From CAXBMB01 sp052078155 (GTDB lineage: Bacteria; Pseudomonadota; Alphaproteobacteria; Kiloniellales; DSM-21159): a stretch of DNA of 64,000 nt. Below the pieces are notes generated by a model, which searched no databases, was not told the origin of the DNA, and worked only from the letters and a program-made list of their open reading frames with translations. Positions 17,671 to 26,353 of this stretch are shown one piece after another. Where the stretch lies: assembly GCA_052078155.1 (NCBI GenBank), contig JBQJBP010000003.1:310001-374000 (forward strand), read 5' to 3'. Within the stretch, counting starts at the first letter, position 1. Every line of letters starts with the position of its first letter. A program made the translations under genes and the position numbers.

Positions 17671-17829
17671 CTAGAAGCGCTTTGCGCGTGCCTCTAGAGC
17701 ATGATCGGTTTAGTTAGAAGCGCTTTGCGCTTGTACCTAGACCGTGAATCATCCTCTAAAACATTGAAAAGAGGCAAATTCACGCTTCAAGTGTTATCAC
17801 GTAGTGATTCCACTTAAACCGATTTGACT
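17671..17829 (+). repeat. Dispersed intergenic palindromic repeat (copy 3, full length, with partial duplicate in front)
   Basis: The full copy runs from CTCTAGAGCATGATCGG at 17692 to CCACTTAAACCGATTTG at 17829. Outer ATCGGTTTA and TAAACCGAT form a terminal inverted repeat. Internal palindromes are AAGCGCTTTGCGCTT and ATCACGTAGTGAT. Just before it, at 17671-17691, a partial duplicate reads GCTAGAAGCGCTTTGCGCG, like the element's own positions 15-35. It lies between tadA and a possible small gene. Confidence 0.85.
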
Positions 17830-17865
17830 CCAAAGGGGTCAAGGTGTCTCTGAAATTCAGCAACA

Positions 17866-18009
17866 ATGAGGTCAGCTACAGGGGCTCCACAAGAAGCTGT
17901 TGACGTTAATCACAAAGTCGCATTTCACAGATACCCTCAAGCCGTTGCCCGAGACGAAACCGTGCCCCAGGATGAAACGGCGCCACAGGATGATACAACG
18001 CCAGGATAG
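17866..18009 (+). CDS. Possible small protein with acidic PQDET repeats
   Basis: An ATG at 17866 opens a 47-residue frame ending at TAG 18007-18009. The C-terminal third encodes RDETV, PQDETA, PQDDTT in tandem, matching an 18-bp DNA repeat from about 17953 to 18003. No clear ribosome-binding site is present. A hairpin CACCGC/GCGGTG follows at 18012-18030. It could be a real short gene, or the remnant tail of a lost one cut off by the adjoining repeat element. I recognise no family. Confidence 0.25.
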   Translation: MRSATGAPQEAVDVNHKVAFHRYPQAVARDETVPQDETAPQDDTTPG

Positions 18010-18152
18010 AACACCGCCGCGTCTGCGGTGACAAGCCCGCCGTAAGGCCTAAGGCACAGCAAAGGCGGTTGCTCTAGATCAAAGCCAAGCAGACTTGCCT
18101 GGCGCACTATTTAGGCAGAAGATAACCACTGTAGTTATGCGGAGGCCGCCAC

Positions 18153-18569
18153 ATGCTTTCACTAGACCCTGACAAAGTATCTTACATCATTGCATTGATG
18201 CGCGAACGCAGTGAAGGCGATCTGCTCGACGCCTCCAACCCTGATGATGAAACAGACACTGAAGGGGAATTCGATCTGGCTCATGAAGAAGCCTTCGATG
18301 AGCTGGACAGTCATGGCTCGGCTGACAACCAGGGCGGTGATGAGCTGGAAACCTTCATCAGTGAACTGGCCGAAGACGAACAGCAGGAACTGGTTGCCCT
18401 TGTCTGGATCGGTCGAACCGATTATGACGCTGACGAATGGAGCGATGCCCTGGAAGCTGCGCAAGAGCGCGACAACGGGCAAACCGCAACCTATTTGATT
18501 GGAATGCCGCGTTTGGCTGACTATCTGGAAGAGGGCCTGGAAGCCTTCGGCCACAGCTACAACAGCTAA
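18153..18569 (+). CDS. DUF3775 domain-containing protein
   Basis: The 138-residue acidic protein begins LSLDPDKVSYIIALMRE and ends with the family's core: LAEDEQQELVALVWIGR, followed by WSDALEAAQER and TATYLIGMPRLADYLEEGL. DUF3775 proteins occur in alphaproteobacteria and have no known function. The lack of membrane segments or signal peptide predicts a cytoplasmic location. It appears monocistronic, between two noncoding stretches. Confidence 0.85.
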   Translation: MLSLDPDKVSYIIALMRERSEGDLLDASNPDDETDTEGEFDLAHEEAFDELDSHGSADNQGGDELETFISELAEDEQQELVALVWIGRTDYDADEWSDALEAAQERDNGQTATYLIGMPRLADYLEEGLEAFGHSYNS

Positions 18570-18888
18570 GCGGGGCTTTGGAGGATGGCTTTTCGCCGGA
18601 AACGCGGACGGACACGTGCCGTCTCGCTTGGCGAAATCCCTGCAGGTTGACTGTGGCCTCTTTTTTTCTTCCCTGGTAGGTGATCCGCGTGATTTGTGTT
18701 GCCTGTTAGGGGTTGATTGGCGGTTGAGCTGACAGCGCCCGTCGCTTGCTGTGACATGACCGTTAACACCTAACGCACTGGAAAGAGCCAGATAAAACTG
18801 AGGTCTTTCCAGACAGTCCACCGCCTCTGTCACACACCACTGCAGGCTCTCACCAGGCCCTGCCAACCGCTGAAAGCCCGTTCGTCCC
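18570..18888. other. Intergenic stretch without recognised gene
   Basis: These 319 bases between the DUF3775 gene and rluB contain a run of seven or more T residues at about 18660, which could end transcription from the upstream gene, though no strong stem precedes it. I see no RNA family or conserved frame. The promoter of rluB should lie in the right half. Confidence 0.4.
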
Positions 18889-20169
18889 GTGAGCAAAAAC
18901 GCCAGCCAGACCCCGACATCCCCACAGGAACAAACCGATGGCAGCGCCTGGGAAGGCGAGAGAATTGCCAAGGTCATTGCCCGCTCCGGGATCTGCTCCC
19001 GCCGGGATGCCGAAGCCTTCATTGAACAGGGCCGTGTGGAACTGGACGGCAAAACCGTGGAAACACCGGCGACGAAAGTTCAGCCAGGCCAGACCATCAC
19101 CCTGGATGGCGAAGCCCTGCCCGCCACAGAGCCTCCGCGGCTCTGGCGTCTCTACAAACCCAAAGGGGTGCTGACCACCGCTTTCGACCCGGAAGGCCGT
19201 CCCACCATCTACACCATCCTGCCGGAGGGCCTGCCCCGCACCATGCCTGTGGGTCGGCTGGACATGACCTCCGAAGGTCTGCTGCTGCTGACCAATGATG
19301 GCGAGCTGAAACGCCGCCTTGAATTGCCCCAGACCGGCTGGGTCCGCCGCTACCGCGTCCGTGTCTTCGGTCGCGTGGACGAAAAGGCCCTGCGTGATCT
19401 CTCCAAAGGCATCACCGTAGACGGCATCAAGTACGGTCCCATCGAAGCGCGCCTGGACAAAAGCGAAGCCAGTAACTCCTGGCTGACCGTGGCACTGCGC
19501 GAAGGCAAAAACCGCGAAGTGCGTCGCATCTGTGAGCACCTGGGCCTGACCGTAAACCGCCTGATGCGCATTTCCTTTGGTCCCTTTGTGCTGGGGGCGC
19601 TCAAGGCCGGAGACCTGGAGGAGGTGTCACCCCGCGTGCTGAGAGAACAGCTGGGAGACGGCGACAAGGCGAAGGAAAAGACCGCCCAGGCGCAAAAGCA
19701 CCCGCAGGGCCGCCGGGCCAAAGGCAGCAAGGCCCCCAGAGCCCCGCGTCACGTCACCAAGGACACCCGGCCGGTTGATGAAGAGGGCAACCCCATTGAG
19801 GTCAAGCCCACTGAAACGGCCAAAGGCAAAGAAACGACCACCGACAAACGTCGCGGCCCGCGCCCAGCCCAGGAAGAGAGCGGGGAGCGCACCGGTCGCC
19901 ATGCCCGCAACCGCCGGGAAGACAAGGCCCAGCGTGACAGGGACAGCAGCAAGGGCGGCCGATCTCAACCCCGCCCCTCGCGCAGCAACGCCGGAAAGCC
20001 GGGTCAGAAAAGCGGCCCAGGCGGGACAGGCAGGCCCCGCAGTCAGGCCAATAGCAAAGCAGGCACAAAAGCGGGACCCAAAGCCGGCGGCAGAGGACCC
20101 GCCAAGACAGGCGGCAAACCTGGCAAGCAGAACCTGACCGGAGGTCGCGGTGCGGATCGTCGCCGGTAA
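18889..20169 (+). CDS. rluB: 23S rRNA pseudouridine synthase (RluB/RsuA family) with long basic tail
   Basis: The S4 RNA-binding domain is at about residues 20-75 (ERIAKVIARSGICSRRDAEAF). The catalytic domain carries MPVGRLDMTSEGLLLLTNDGEL with the catalytic Asp, and REGKNREVRRICEHLGL. RluB makes pseudouridine 2605 in 23S rRNA. After about residue 265 comes a tail of about 160 residues rich in Lys, Arg, Gly and Pro, probably disordered and RNA-binding. The start used is GTG 18889, with no strong ribosome-binding site. The last 20 bases overlap rsmD, so the two RNA-modification genes are coupled. Confidence 0.88.
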   Translation: MSKNASQTPTSPQEQTDGSAWEGERIAKVIARSGICSRRDAEAFIEQGRVELDGKTVETPATKVQPGQTITLDGEALPATEPPRLWRLYKPKGVLTTAFDPEGRPTIYTILPEGLPRTMPVGRLDMTSEGLLLLTNDGELKRRLELPQTGWVRRYRVRVFGRVDEKALRDLSKGITVDGIKYGPIEARLDKSEASNSWLTVALREGKNREVRRICEHLGLTVNRLMRISFGPFVLGALKAGDLEEVSPRVLREQLGDGDKAKEKTAQAQKHPQGRRAKGSKAPRAPRHVTKDTRPVDEEGNPIEVKPTETAKGKETTTDKRRGPRPAQEESGERTGRHARNRREDKAQRDRDSSKGGRSQPRPSRSNAGKPGQKSGPGGTGRPRSQANSKAGTKAGPKAGGRGPAKTGGKPGKQNLTGGRGADRRR

Positions 20170-20716
20170 GTACCGGGGAAAGTCCTTACTGGCTCCGGAC
20201 GGCCAGGGCACCCGCCCCACCAGCGACCGGGCCCGGGAATCTCTCTTCAACATCCTGAATGGCGGGCGCTACAGCGACGGCAGATCGCCTCTGCCCGGAG
20301 CCCGCGTGCTGGACGCCTTTGCCGGGACCGGTGCCCTGGGATTGGAAGCTTTGTCTCGCGGCGCCAGCGATGTCGTGTTTATGGAGCAGGCCCGCCCGGC
20401 CCTTGCCACCTTACGCGCCAATATCAACGCTCTGAAAGTTCAGCCTCACTGCCAGGTTCTGGCGCAGGACGTTTTGCAGGCACCCGCCAGCCCGCAGGGG
20501 CCGGTAGACCTGATCCTGATGGACCCGCCCTATGACAAAGGCCTGATCGGCCCGGCTCTGGCCGCGCTCCACCGGGGCAACTGGATCGGCCCGGAGACGC
20601 TGGTGGTGGCGGAAATGGACAAAAAGGAACAGCCGAATCTGCCAGAAGCCTTTGACCTGCTGGATGACCGCAAGTACGGCAAAGCCAAGCTGATTTTTGC
20701 CCAGCTGGCTGCCTGA
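20150..20716 (+). CDS. rsmD: 16S rRNA (guanine966-N2)-methyltransferase
   Basis: The 188-residue SAM-dependent enzyme begins RIVAGKYRGKSLLAP and TRPTSDRARESLFNIL, the RsmD signature. ALDAFAGTGALGLEALSRGA-type motif I (VLDAFAGTGALGLEAL) and the catalytic LMDPPYDKG (DPPY) follow. It methylates G966 of 16S rRNA. The GTG start lies within the rluB coding sequence. After the stop there is a small GGGGC/GCCCC hairpin at about 20724, then repeat copy 4. Confidence 0.93.
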   Translation: MRIVAGKYRGKSLLAPDGQGTRPTSDRARESLFNILNGGRYSDGRSPLPGARVLDAFAGTGALGLEALSRGASDVVFMEQARPALATLRANINALKVQPHCQVLAQDVLQAPASPQGPVDLILMDPPYDKGLIGPALAALHRGNWIGPETLVVAEMDKKEQPNLPEAFDLLDDRKYGKAKLIFAQLAA

Positions 20717-20746
20717 AGTACCCGGGGCCAGAAGCCCCGCCTCCCC

Positions 20747-20878
20747 CTAGAGCATGATCGGTTTAGATAGAAGCGCTTTGCGCTTGTGCCCAAACCGTGA
20801 CTCATCCTCTAAAACATTGAAAAGAGTTTCACGCTTCAAGTGTTATCACGTAGTGAGTCCACTTAAACCGATTTGACT
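20747..20878 (+). repeat. Dispersed intergenic palindromic repeat (copy 4, full length)
   Basis: CTAGAGCATGATCGGTTTA at the left end and CCACTTAAACCGATTTG at the right match the copy at 17692 almost base for base, including AAGCGCTTTGCGCTTG, CATCCTCTAAAACATTGAA and GTGTTATCACGTAGTGA. It lies between the convergent genes rsmD and hpf, where its hairpins could help end transcription from either side. Confidence 0.88.
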
Positions 20879-20975
20879 GCGCTCAGTGTTCTATCGACTG
20901 AAACAGACACTGAGATGATTCTTGGTCGAAACAAACCTGGGGTGGGTTTGCTTTTCCAAAACCCTGTGCTCAGCA

Positions 20976-21013
20976 AAACAGCCACGTTCCGTGAGGCGGG
21001 AACGTGACTGTTT
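20976..21013 (-). terminator. Intrinsic terminator downstream of hpf
   Basis: AAACAG plus CACGTTCC pairs with GGAACGTG plus CTGTTT around a short GC-rich loop. Read on the minus strand, the stem is followed by TTTTGC. It lies 30 bases after the hpf stop, the expected place. Confidence 0.65.
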
Positions 21014-21043
21014 GGGTTGATGTGGGCTCAACAGGCCAGGCGG

Positions 21044-21403
21044 TCAGGCGACAACCTTTGCCTTGCTTTTCACGTCACCGCGCAGCTTGTGGCTCAAATC
21101 GTCCAGCTGGCGGGCGGCGGCCTTAAAGGAATCCCGCAAAGCGGCATAGATGTCTTCGTGTTTGGGGTCTGTTTTCTTGGCTTTGTCCACGATCACGGTG
21201 CGTGACGGGGGCAATCGCAGTTCTATGTGAACTTCATAGATATTGCCGCGAGGGGAATGACGATGCGGTGCCTCGATGGTTACCCGGCAGGAAGACAGAC
21301 GATCGGCAAAGCGCTCCAGTTTCAGGGCTTCTTCTTCGATCCAACTTTCAACAGCTTCACTGCGGTCCATGTTTTTGAAATTGATTTCGAGAGGCAGCTG
21401 CAT
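21044..21403 (-). CDS. hpf: Ribosome hibernation promoting factor/sigma-54 modulation family protein (short form)
   Basis: The 119-residue product has the S30AE/HPF fold: N-terminal PLEINFKNMDRSEAVESWI, central RGNIYEVHIELRLPPSRTVIVDK, and the helix DIYAALRDSFKAAARQLDDL. It binds the 30S subunit and stores ribosomes in stationary phase. It lacks the C-terminal dimerisation domain of long HPF (about 190 residues), which is the commoner form in alphaproteobacteria. The gene stands alone, without the usual rpoN or ptsN neighbours. AGGAGGATC precedes the ATG. Confidence 0.82.
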   Translation of the reverse strand: MQLPLEINFKNMDRSEAVESWIEEEALKLERFADRLSSCRVTIEAPHRHSPRGNIYEVHIELRLPPSRTVIVDKAKKTDPKHEDIYAALRDSFKAAARQLDDLSHKLRGDVKSKAKVVA

Positions 21404-22010
21404 GGTAGATCCTCCTTCGGAGTTACCGGGCCTGCACGGCCCTTACTGTCAGCAGAGCAACCTCGCAACATGAAGCGTTGCCCTGCCCTCAAACCGATCA
21501 AGTCACGTCAAAGACCGAAGCCTCGTCAGCACACTCGACCGCCGGAACCCGGACCGAAATCCCGGCTCCTCTTTACAGGTGGGCAGTTCAGGTCGGGGTT
21601 CAAGCGACCCGACCACCAACACTGATCATCATGCTAGACAGGATTGCCTCGCCCCGTCGAACGATTTTTCGCTAACAAGTTGTTAACGAATAGCTTTTTG
21701 GCGCTTTTGCTGGCCTTTCCCAGAACTTTGCGACCACTTGCCACAGATAAGGTATTTTCGTGACTTCCCATAAGCTTAGATGAAATGGGAAGGCGCAATG
21801 CCGGGCCCAGGAGGGGCGTTTACACTCGGGTCTGTCCGCCAGAGATTTTTCTTGAAATTCCTGCAAGGCAGATCATGCCAAACCCGGCAAAACCCGGCTG
21901 TTTTGTTTGCCTGCGAAAGGAGGAAACAGCCCTAAGTTTGGTCAACTGTTCCACTGGCACCAGCTGGTCAATTCTCACCAAACGATCCGCCGGTTCCAAA
22001 CCTCTTCTGT
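21404..22010. other. Intergenic region with AT-rich middle, no supported gene
   Basis: This 607-base region lies between the hpf start and the Lrp-type gene's end. The left part should hold the hpf promoter. From about 21660 to 21780 the sequence is AT-rich, with GTTAACAACTTGTTAGC-like inverted pieces around AACAAGTTGTTAACG at 21675. A duplicated AAACCCGGC lies near 21880. Short frames cross it but none has convincing composition. Confidence 0.4.
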
Positions 22011-22487
22011 CTATTCCAGCGGGCCTTCGCGCAGTTTCAGGTCCAGGGCGGCGCTTTCCTTGGGAGAGGACAGGGCAATCATGGTGGTGGTGCGCACCAC
22101 CCCTGCCAGGGATTTCAACCCTTGTGTCAGGATTTCCTCCAGCTCCGCCGTGGAGGCAGCCCGGATTTTCAGCAGGTAATTGTAGTCACCGGTGACATGG
22201 TGACACTCCTGCACCGCCAGGGACGCCCGGGCGGCTTTCTTGAAAGGTGCCTCATGCTCGGGCCGTTCCAACTGCACCAGAACAAAGGCACAGAGGTCGA
22301 CGCCGACTTTGGCAGGCTCCAGGCGGGCTTCATAAGCCCGAATGACACCGCTGTCGCGCAGGCGGCGCAACCGCTCATTCACCGTCGAAACGGAAAGCCC
22401 CACCCGACGGCCAATCTCCGCATTGGTCAACTTTGCATCCCGCTGGACCAGAGCCAGGATTTTCCGATCACTTTCCGATATTTCCAT
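22011..22487 (-). CDS. Lrp/AsnC family transcriptional regulator
   Basis: The 158-residue product has an N-terminal winged helix-turn-helix (DRKILALVQRDAKLTNAEIG and GLSVSTVNERLRRL) and a C-terminal RAM/AsnC ligand domain with CHHVTGDYNYLLKI. Lrp-type proteins form octamers and respond to amino acids. I chose the ATG at 22487 (MEISESD) because the upstream extension is AT-rich promoter sequence. It is divergent from a LysE-family exporter 82 bases away, a common pairing in which the regulator controls the exporter. Confidence 0.9.
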   Translation of the reverse strand: MEISESDRKILALVQRDAKLTNAEIGRRVGLSVSTVNERLRRLRDSGVIRAYEARLEPAKVGVDLCAFVLVQLERPEHEAPFKKAARASLAVQECHHVTGDYNYLLKIRAASTAELEEILTQGLKSLAGVVRTTTMIALSSPKESAALDLKLREGPLE

Positions 22488-22569
22488 AAATTTTCTTGAC
22501 TCATAGATTATATTCAGGAATTTTTCCGAAAATACATCACTATTCCGCAAAAGAAAAGAAGATCAGGCC
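22488..22569. promoter_or_regulatory. Divergent promoter between the Lrp-type regulator and LysE exporter
   Basis: The 82-bp gap is AT-rich, unlike its surroundings, and includes GGAATTTTTCCG, a near-perfect inverted repeat around a T-run, and TTGACT and TATATT boxes. Such AT-rich partial palindromes are the usual Lrp-family binding sites. Regulation of both genes from here is inferred, not shown. Confidence 0.5.
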
Positions 22570-23280
22570 GTGTTGTCGTTGTTTTTCCAGTCCATGGGCA
22601 TCGGGTTCATGGTGGCCCTGCCTCTGGGCCCCATTGGACTGCTTTGCATCGAACGAACGCTGGCCCGGGGCCTGGCCACCGGTCTGGCCACGGGGCTGGG
22701 CGTGGCTCTGGCCGATGGCACTTACGGTCTGGTGGTGGCACTCGGCTTTGCCTCTCTGGCTCAGTTCCTGCAGTCTCAGACGCTGCTGATTTCGCTGGTG
22801 GGCGGGCTCGGTCTGGCTTTCCTCGGTTTGCGCGGTTTTCTTGGGGCCAGCGGCAAGGCCACCGCGGCCAGCGGCGGCGGCAAAGGGGGCTCGCTGCTGG
22901 GGGCCTTCTTGTCGGTCTATCTGCTGACCCTGGCCAACCCCAGCACCATTTTGTCTTTCCTGGCGATTTTTGCCGCCCTGGGCATTGGCACGGCCGATCC
23001 CGGCTTTGTGGCCAGCACGGCCACTTCAGCCGCCCCCTCCGCGACGGCTGCTGATGGCACAGCAACAGGACTGGCTGACCTGGGAAGCTCCCTGAGTGAC
23101 GGCCTGCTGGTGGTGGTCGGCATTGTCTGTGGGTCGCTGCTCTGGTGGATCGTGCTCACCGGCTTTGTCAGCTGGCTGCGTCACAAACTCTCGCCAGGGG
23201 TGATCCTCTGGCTCAACCGCCTGGCAGGCCTGATCCTGGTGGCCTTCGGTCTGTTCTTTGTGCTCCGGGCGCTTTTCTGA
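22570..23280 (+). CDS. LysE-family amino-acid exporter
   Basis: The 236-residue membrane protein has the LysE layout. GFMVALPLGPIGLLCI is the N-terminal signature, and LTLANPSTILSFLAIF the central one. A glycine/serine-rich loop near residue 95 and an Ala/Thr/Ser-rich loop near 145-165 make it longer than the usual 205. The start is a GTG at 22570; an ATG at 22594 is also possible. Divergence from an Lrp-type regulator suggests export of an amino acid sensed by that regulator. Confidence 0.85.
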   Translation: MLSLFFQSMGIGFMVALPLGPIGLLCIERTLARGLATGLATGLGVALADGTYGLVVALGFASLAQFLQSQTLLISLVGGLGLAFLGLRGFLGASGKATAASGGGKGGSLLGAFLSVYLLTLANPSTILSFLAIFAALGIGTADPGFVASTATSAAPSATAADGTATGLADLGSSLSDGLLVVVGIVCGSLLWWIVLTGFVSWLRHKLSPGVILWLNRLAGLILVAFGLFFVLRALF

Positions 23281-23376
23281 TCACCCCGATCGAGCTCTTG
23301 TTGTGACTTTCTGATTCCCTTCTCCGGTCCGCGCTCTTAAGCTCGGCGTCTTGATGATCAAAAGGGCAGCAGAACC

Positions 23377-24312
23377 ATGAGCTACCAGGCCATTGATGCA
23401 CAATTGAAAGCAGGCAAAGTCCTGCTGCTGGACGGTGCCACAGGCACCGAGCTGCAGAACCGCGGCGTTTCTATGGATCCTGCGGCCTGGTGCGGTCCGG
23501 CCACTCTGGAAAACAAGGCCTTGCTGGTCGACATTCACAGCGACTACATCCAGGCCGGTTCCGATGTGATCACAGCCAACACCTTTGCCTCTTCGCGCCT
23601 GATGCTGACCCCGGCGGGCTACGGCGATCAGGTGGCGGAGATCAACCGCACGGCTGTGGAAGCAGCACTGGAAGCCAGGGACAAAGCCGACCATCCCGTG
23701 GCCGTCGCAGGCTCCCTGTCTCATATGGTGCCGGTGGAGGCGGGAACCGCCAATGTAGACCCGGCCACCATCCCCTCCGATGCCCAGGTATCAGATGCCC
23801 TGCACGAACTGGCAGGCATCCTGAAAGACAGCGGCGTCGATCACATCATGCTGGAGATGATGTATCATCCGGGCCGGGCGAAACTGGCGCTGGAGGCAGC
23901 GCAATCCACCGGACTGCCTGTCTGGTTTGGTCTCAGCGCCCGCCGCGGAGACAAGGGGGAAACCCTCAGCTTCCATCATCTGGACGACCTGCCTCTGTCG
24001 GCGGTGACCGCGCTTCTGCCCGGTCAGAATCTGGCTGCTGCCGGTGTGATGCACACCCCCTCTCACGTCATTGCCGACAGCCTGGCTGAAATCCGCAAGG
24101 CCTATGACGGTCCGCTGATGGCCTATCCTGATTCCGGGTACTTCGAAATGCCGGCCTGGCGCTTCATCGACGTCATTCCGCCTGAAGAGTTGCAGGACCT
24201 GTTTCAGCAATGGATCAGGGAATCCGGTGTGCAACTGATCGGTGGCTGCTGTGGCCTGACCGTCGCCCATATCGACGCCGCGGCAAGGGCCAGAGCCGCC
24301 GTGGCCGCCTGA
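23377..24312 (+). CDS. Homocysteine S-methyltransferase family protein
   Basis: The 311-residue barrel begins with VLLLDGATGTELQNRG and has SDVITANTFASS and a C-terminal QLIGGCCGLTVAHI. The two cysteines of GGCCG, with one further Cys, bind the zinc that activates homocysteine. Members move a methyl group from S-methylmethionine, SAM or betaine to homocysteine. The methyl donor cannot be told here. It is monocistronic and convergent with mutL, eight bases apart. Confidence 0.88.
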   Translation: MSYQAIDAQLKAGKVLLLDGATGTELQNRGVSMDPAAWCGPATLENKALLVDIHSDYIQAGSDVITANTFASSRLMLTPAGYGDQVAEINRTAVEAALEARDKADHPVAVAGSLSHMVPVEAGTANVDPATIPSDAQVSDALHELAGILKDSGVDHIMLEMMYHPGRAKLALEAAQSTGLPVWFGLSARRGDKGETLSFHHLDDLPLSAVTALLPGQNLAAAGVMHTPSHVIADSLAEIRKAYDGPLMAYPDSGYFEMPAWRFIDVIPPEELQDLFQQWIRESGVQLIGGCCGLTVAHIDAAARARAAVAA

Positions 24313-24319
24313 TCATGCT

Positions 24320-26353
24320 CTAGCGGCGGCCGAACAACCGCTCTATGTCCGGCAGCTTCAGTTCCACATAGGTGGGGCGGCCATGGTTACACTGGCCGGA
24401 ATGGGGAGTGGCTTCCATCTGGCGCAGCAAAGCGTTCATCTCATCCAGATTGAGACGCCGCCCGGCCCGAACCGAGCCATGGCAGGCCATGGTGCCGCAG
24501 ACCTCCTCCATACGCTCTTTCAGACTAAGCGTCTGGTCCAGCTCCGCCAGTTCATCGGCCAGATCATTGATCAGACCTTTGATGTCTGTCTGCCCCAGCA
24601 GGCCCGGCGTTTCCCGCACCAGAATGGCGCCGGTGCCAAAAAGCTCAATGGCAAGGCCCATTTCAGCCAGTTCTTCGGCCCGGCCCGCCAGACGTTCGGC
24701 CGCTGTTTCGTCCAGGTCCACCACTTCCGGCACCAGCAGCAGCTGCCGCTTGACCGTCTTGTCGGCCATCTGGGCTTTCATCCGCTCCAACACCAGCCGC
24801 TCATGGGCCGCATGCTGATCCACAATGACAATGCCATCATGGGTCTGGGCGACAATGTAGGTGGCATGCAGCTGGGCCCGTGCGGCCCCCAGAGGGTAAC
24901 CTTCAAAGCCGCTGGCCGTCTGACCGGCGGAAGCTGCGACCGCGCCAAAGGCTGCCGCCATGATCTGGGGCGAATCGAGATCCTCGGCCCGCGCCCCCGG
25001 GGCAGCATCCAGATGCGGCAGAGATCCGGGCGTTCCCGCACCTCCGACCGGGGACGGCGCATAGGCCTGTTCACCAAACCCGGCCGCGCTGCCCTCGCCG
25101 TAGAGCGCCCCCTGACCAGTTGGCACCTGACCATGAGGCGCCTGGGCCTGCAAGGCGGCCTCTACCTGTCCCCGGGGCAGATAACTGTTCTGCGGGCGAT
25201 AGAAGGAGCCTGTCCCGGCTCCGCCGACGCCGCTGTGGGGTTGGAAGGAACCCAGCGCAGCCTGAGATACTGTTGTGGAGGCCCGGTGTCCGGCCGCCGC
25301 CAGCGCCTGCTTGCAGGCTGAAACAATCAGGCCCCGCACCAGCGCGGAATCACGAAAACGCACCTCCGTTTTGGCCGGGTGAACATTGACGTCCACCACA
25401 TCCGGCGGAACTTCCAGGAAGAGTGCCACCAGCGGGTGGCGGTCCCGGGCCAGGAAATCCTGATAGGCTCCGCGAATGGCCCCCAGCAGCAGGCGATCTT
25501 TGACCGGCCGCCCGTTGACGAAGAGGTACTGTTGCTGGCTGTTGCCCCGGTTGAGGGTCGGCAGGCCAATGAAGCCGGTTAGACGAAGCCCTTCCCGCTC
25601 TGCAGAAATGGGCAGGGCGTTGTCGCCGAACTCCTTGTGCATCAACGCTGCCAGGCGCTTCAGCCGGGCAGCATCGGAAGGGGCCAGCGCGTCAGGTCCC
25701 TCACCTTTTTCGCCGGAAACGGCGCTGACCAGGTCCTCTTCAAAAGACGGTTCGTAAGGCTCAACCCGCAGAAGGGTGCGTTTCTCATCACTCAGCGTGA
25801 AGCCCACCGTGGGGTGGGCCATGGCCAGCCGTTCCAGGCTGTCACGCACATAGCTGACTTCTGTGCGGGCTTGTTTCAGGAACTTCAGTCGCGCCGGGGT
25901 GGCGAAGAAGAGGTCGCGGATTTCAATGCGGGTTCCCTGATTCAAAGCCGCCGGTTTGGGTTGGCCCAGCTTGCCGCCTTCCACCGTAACCGCCCAGGCT
26001 TCTTGCGCGCCACGGGCCCGACTGGTGACCGTCAGACGGGCAACGGCACCGATGGAAGGCAGCGCCTCCCCCCGAAACCCCAGGGTCTTGATGTTAACCA
26101 GATCATCGTCCGGCAGCTTGGAGGTGGCGTGCCGTTCCAGCGCCAGCAGGATTTCGTCCGGCGTCATGCCGCAGCCGTCATCGGTCACCGCAATGAAGGC
26201 CCGGCCACCATCGCGCAGGGATACATCGATCCGGCTGGCCCCGGCATCCAGCGCGTTTTCCACCAGTTCCTTAACGGCCGCGGCGGGTCGCTCAATCACC
26301 TCACCTGCGGCGATCTGATTGACCAGGGTCTCCGGAAGCCGCCGAATGGTCAT
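24320..26353 (-). CDS. mutL: DNA mismatch repair protein MutL
   Basis: The 677-residue product has the GHKL ATPase motifs in order: AAGEVIERPAAAVKELVENALDAG, shortened here as VKELVENALDAG, then DDGCGM, TLGFRGEALPSIGAV and NVHPAKTEVRF. A Gly/Pro/Ala-rich linker covers about residues 365-480, and a C-terminal dimerisation domain follows. The endonuclease metal motif DQHAAHERL is present, and a CPHG-like region is seen as ATPHSGQCNHGRP near the end, so it is likely an active MutL nuclease of the non-enterobacterial type. It overlaps pgi by four bases. Confidence 0.95.
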   Translation of the reverse strand: MTIRRLPETLVNQIAAGEVIERPAAAVKELVENALDAGASRIDVSLRDGGRAFIAVTDDGCGMTPDEILLALERHATSKLPDDDLVNIKTLGFRGEALPSIGAVARLTVTSRARGAQEAWAVTVEGGKLGQPKPAALNQGTRIEIRDLFFATPARLKFLKQARTEVSYVRDSLERLAMAHPTVGFTLSDEKRTLLRVEPYEPSFEEDLVSAVSGEKGEGPDALAPSDAARLKRLAALMHKEFGDNALPISAEREGLRLTGFIGLPTLNRGNSQQQYLFVNGRPVKDRLLLGAIRGAYQDFLARDRHPLVALFLEVPPDVVDVNVHPAKTEVRFRDSALVRGLIVSACKQALAAAGHRASTTVSQAALGSFQPHSGVGGAGTGSFYRPQNSYLPRGQVEAALQAQAPHGQVPTGQGALYGEGSAAGFGEQAYAPSPVGGAGTPGSLPHLDAAPGARAEDLDSPQIMAAAFGAVAASAGQTASGFEGYPLGAARAQLHATYIVAQTHDGIVIVDQHAAHERLVLERMKAQMADKTVKRQLLLVPEVVDLDETAAERLAGRAEELAEMGLAIELFGTGAILVRETPGLLGQTDIKGLINDLADELAELDQTLSLKERMEEVCGTMACHGSVRAGRRLNLDEMNALLRQMEATPHSGQCNHGRPTYVELKLPDIERLFGRR

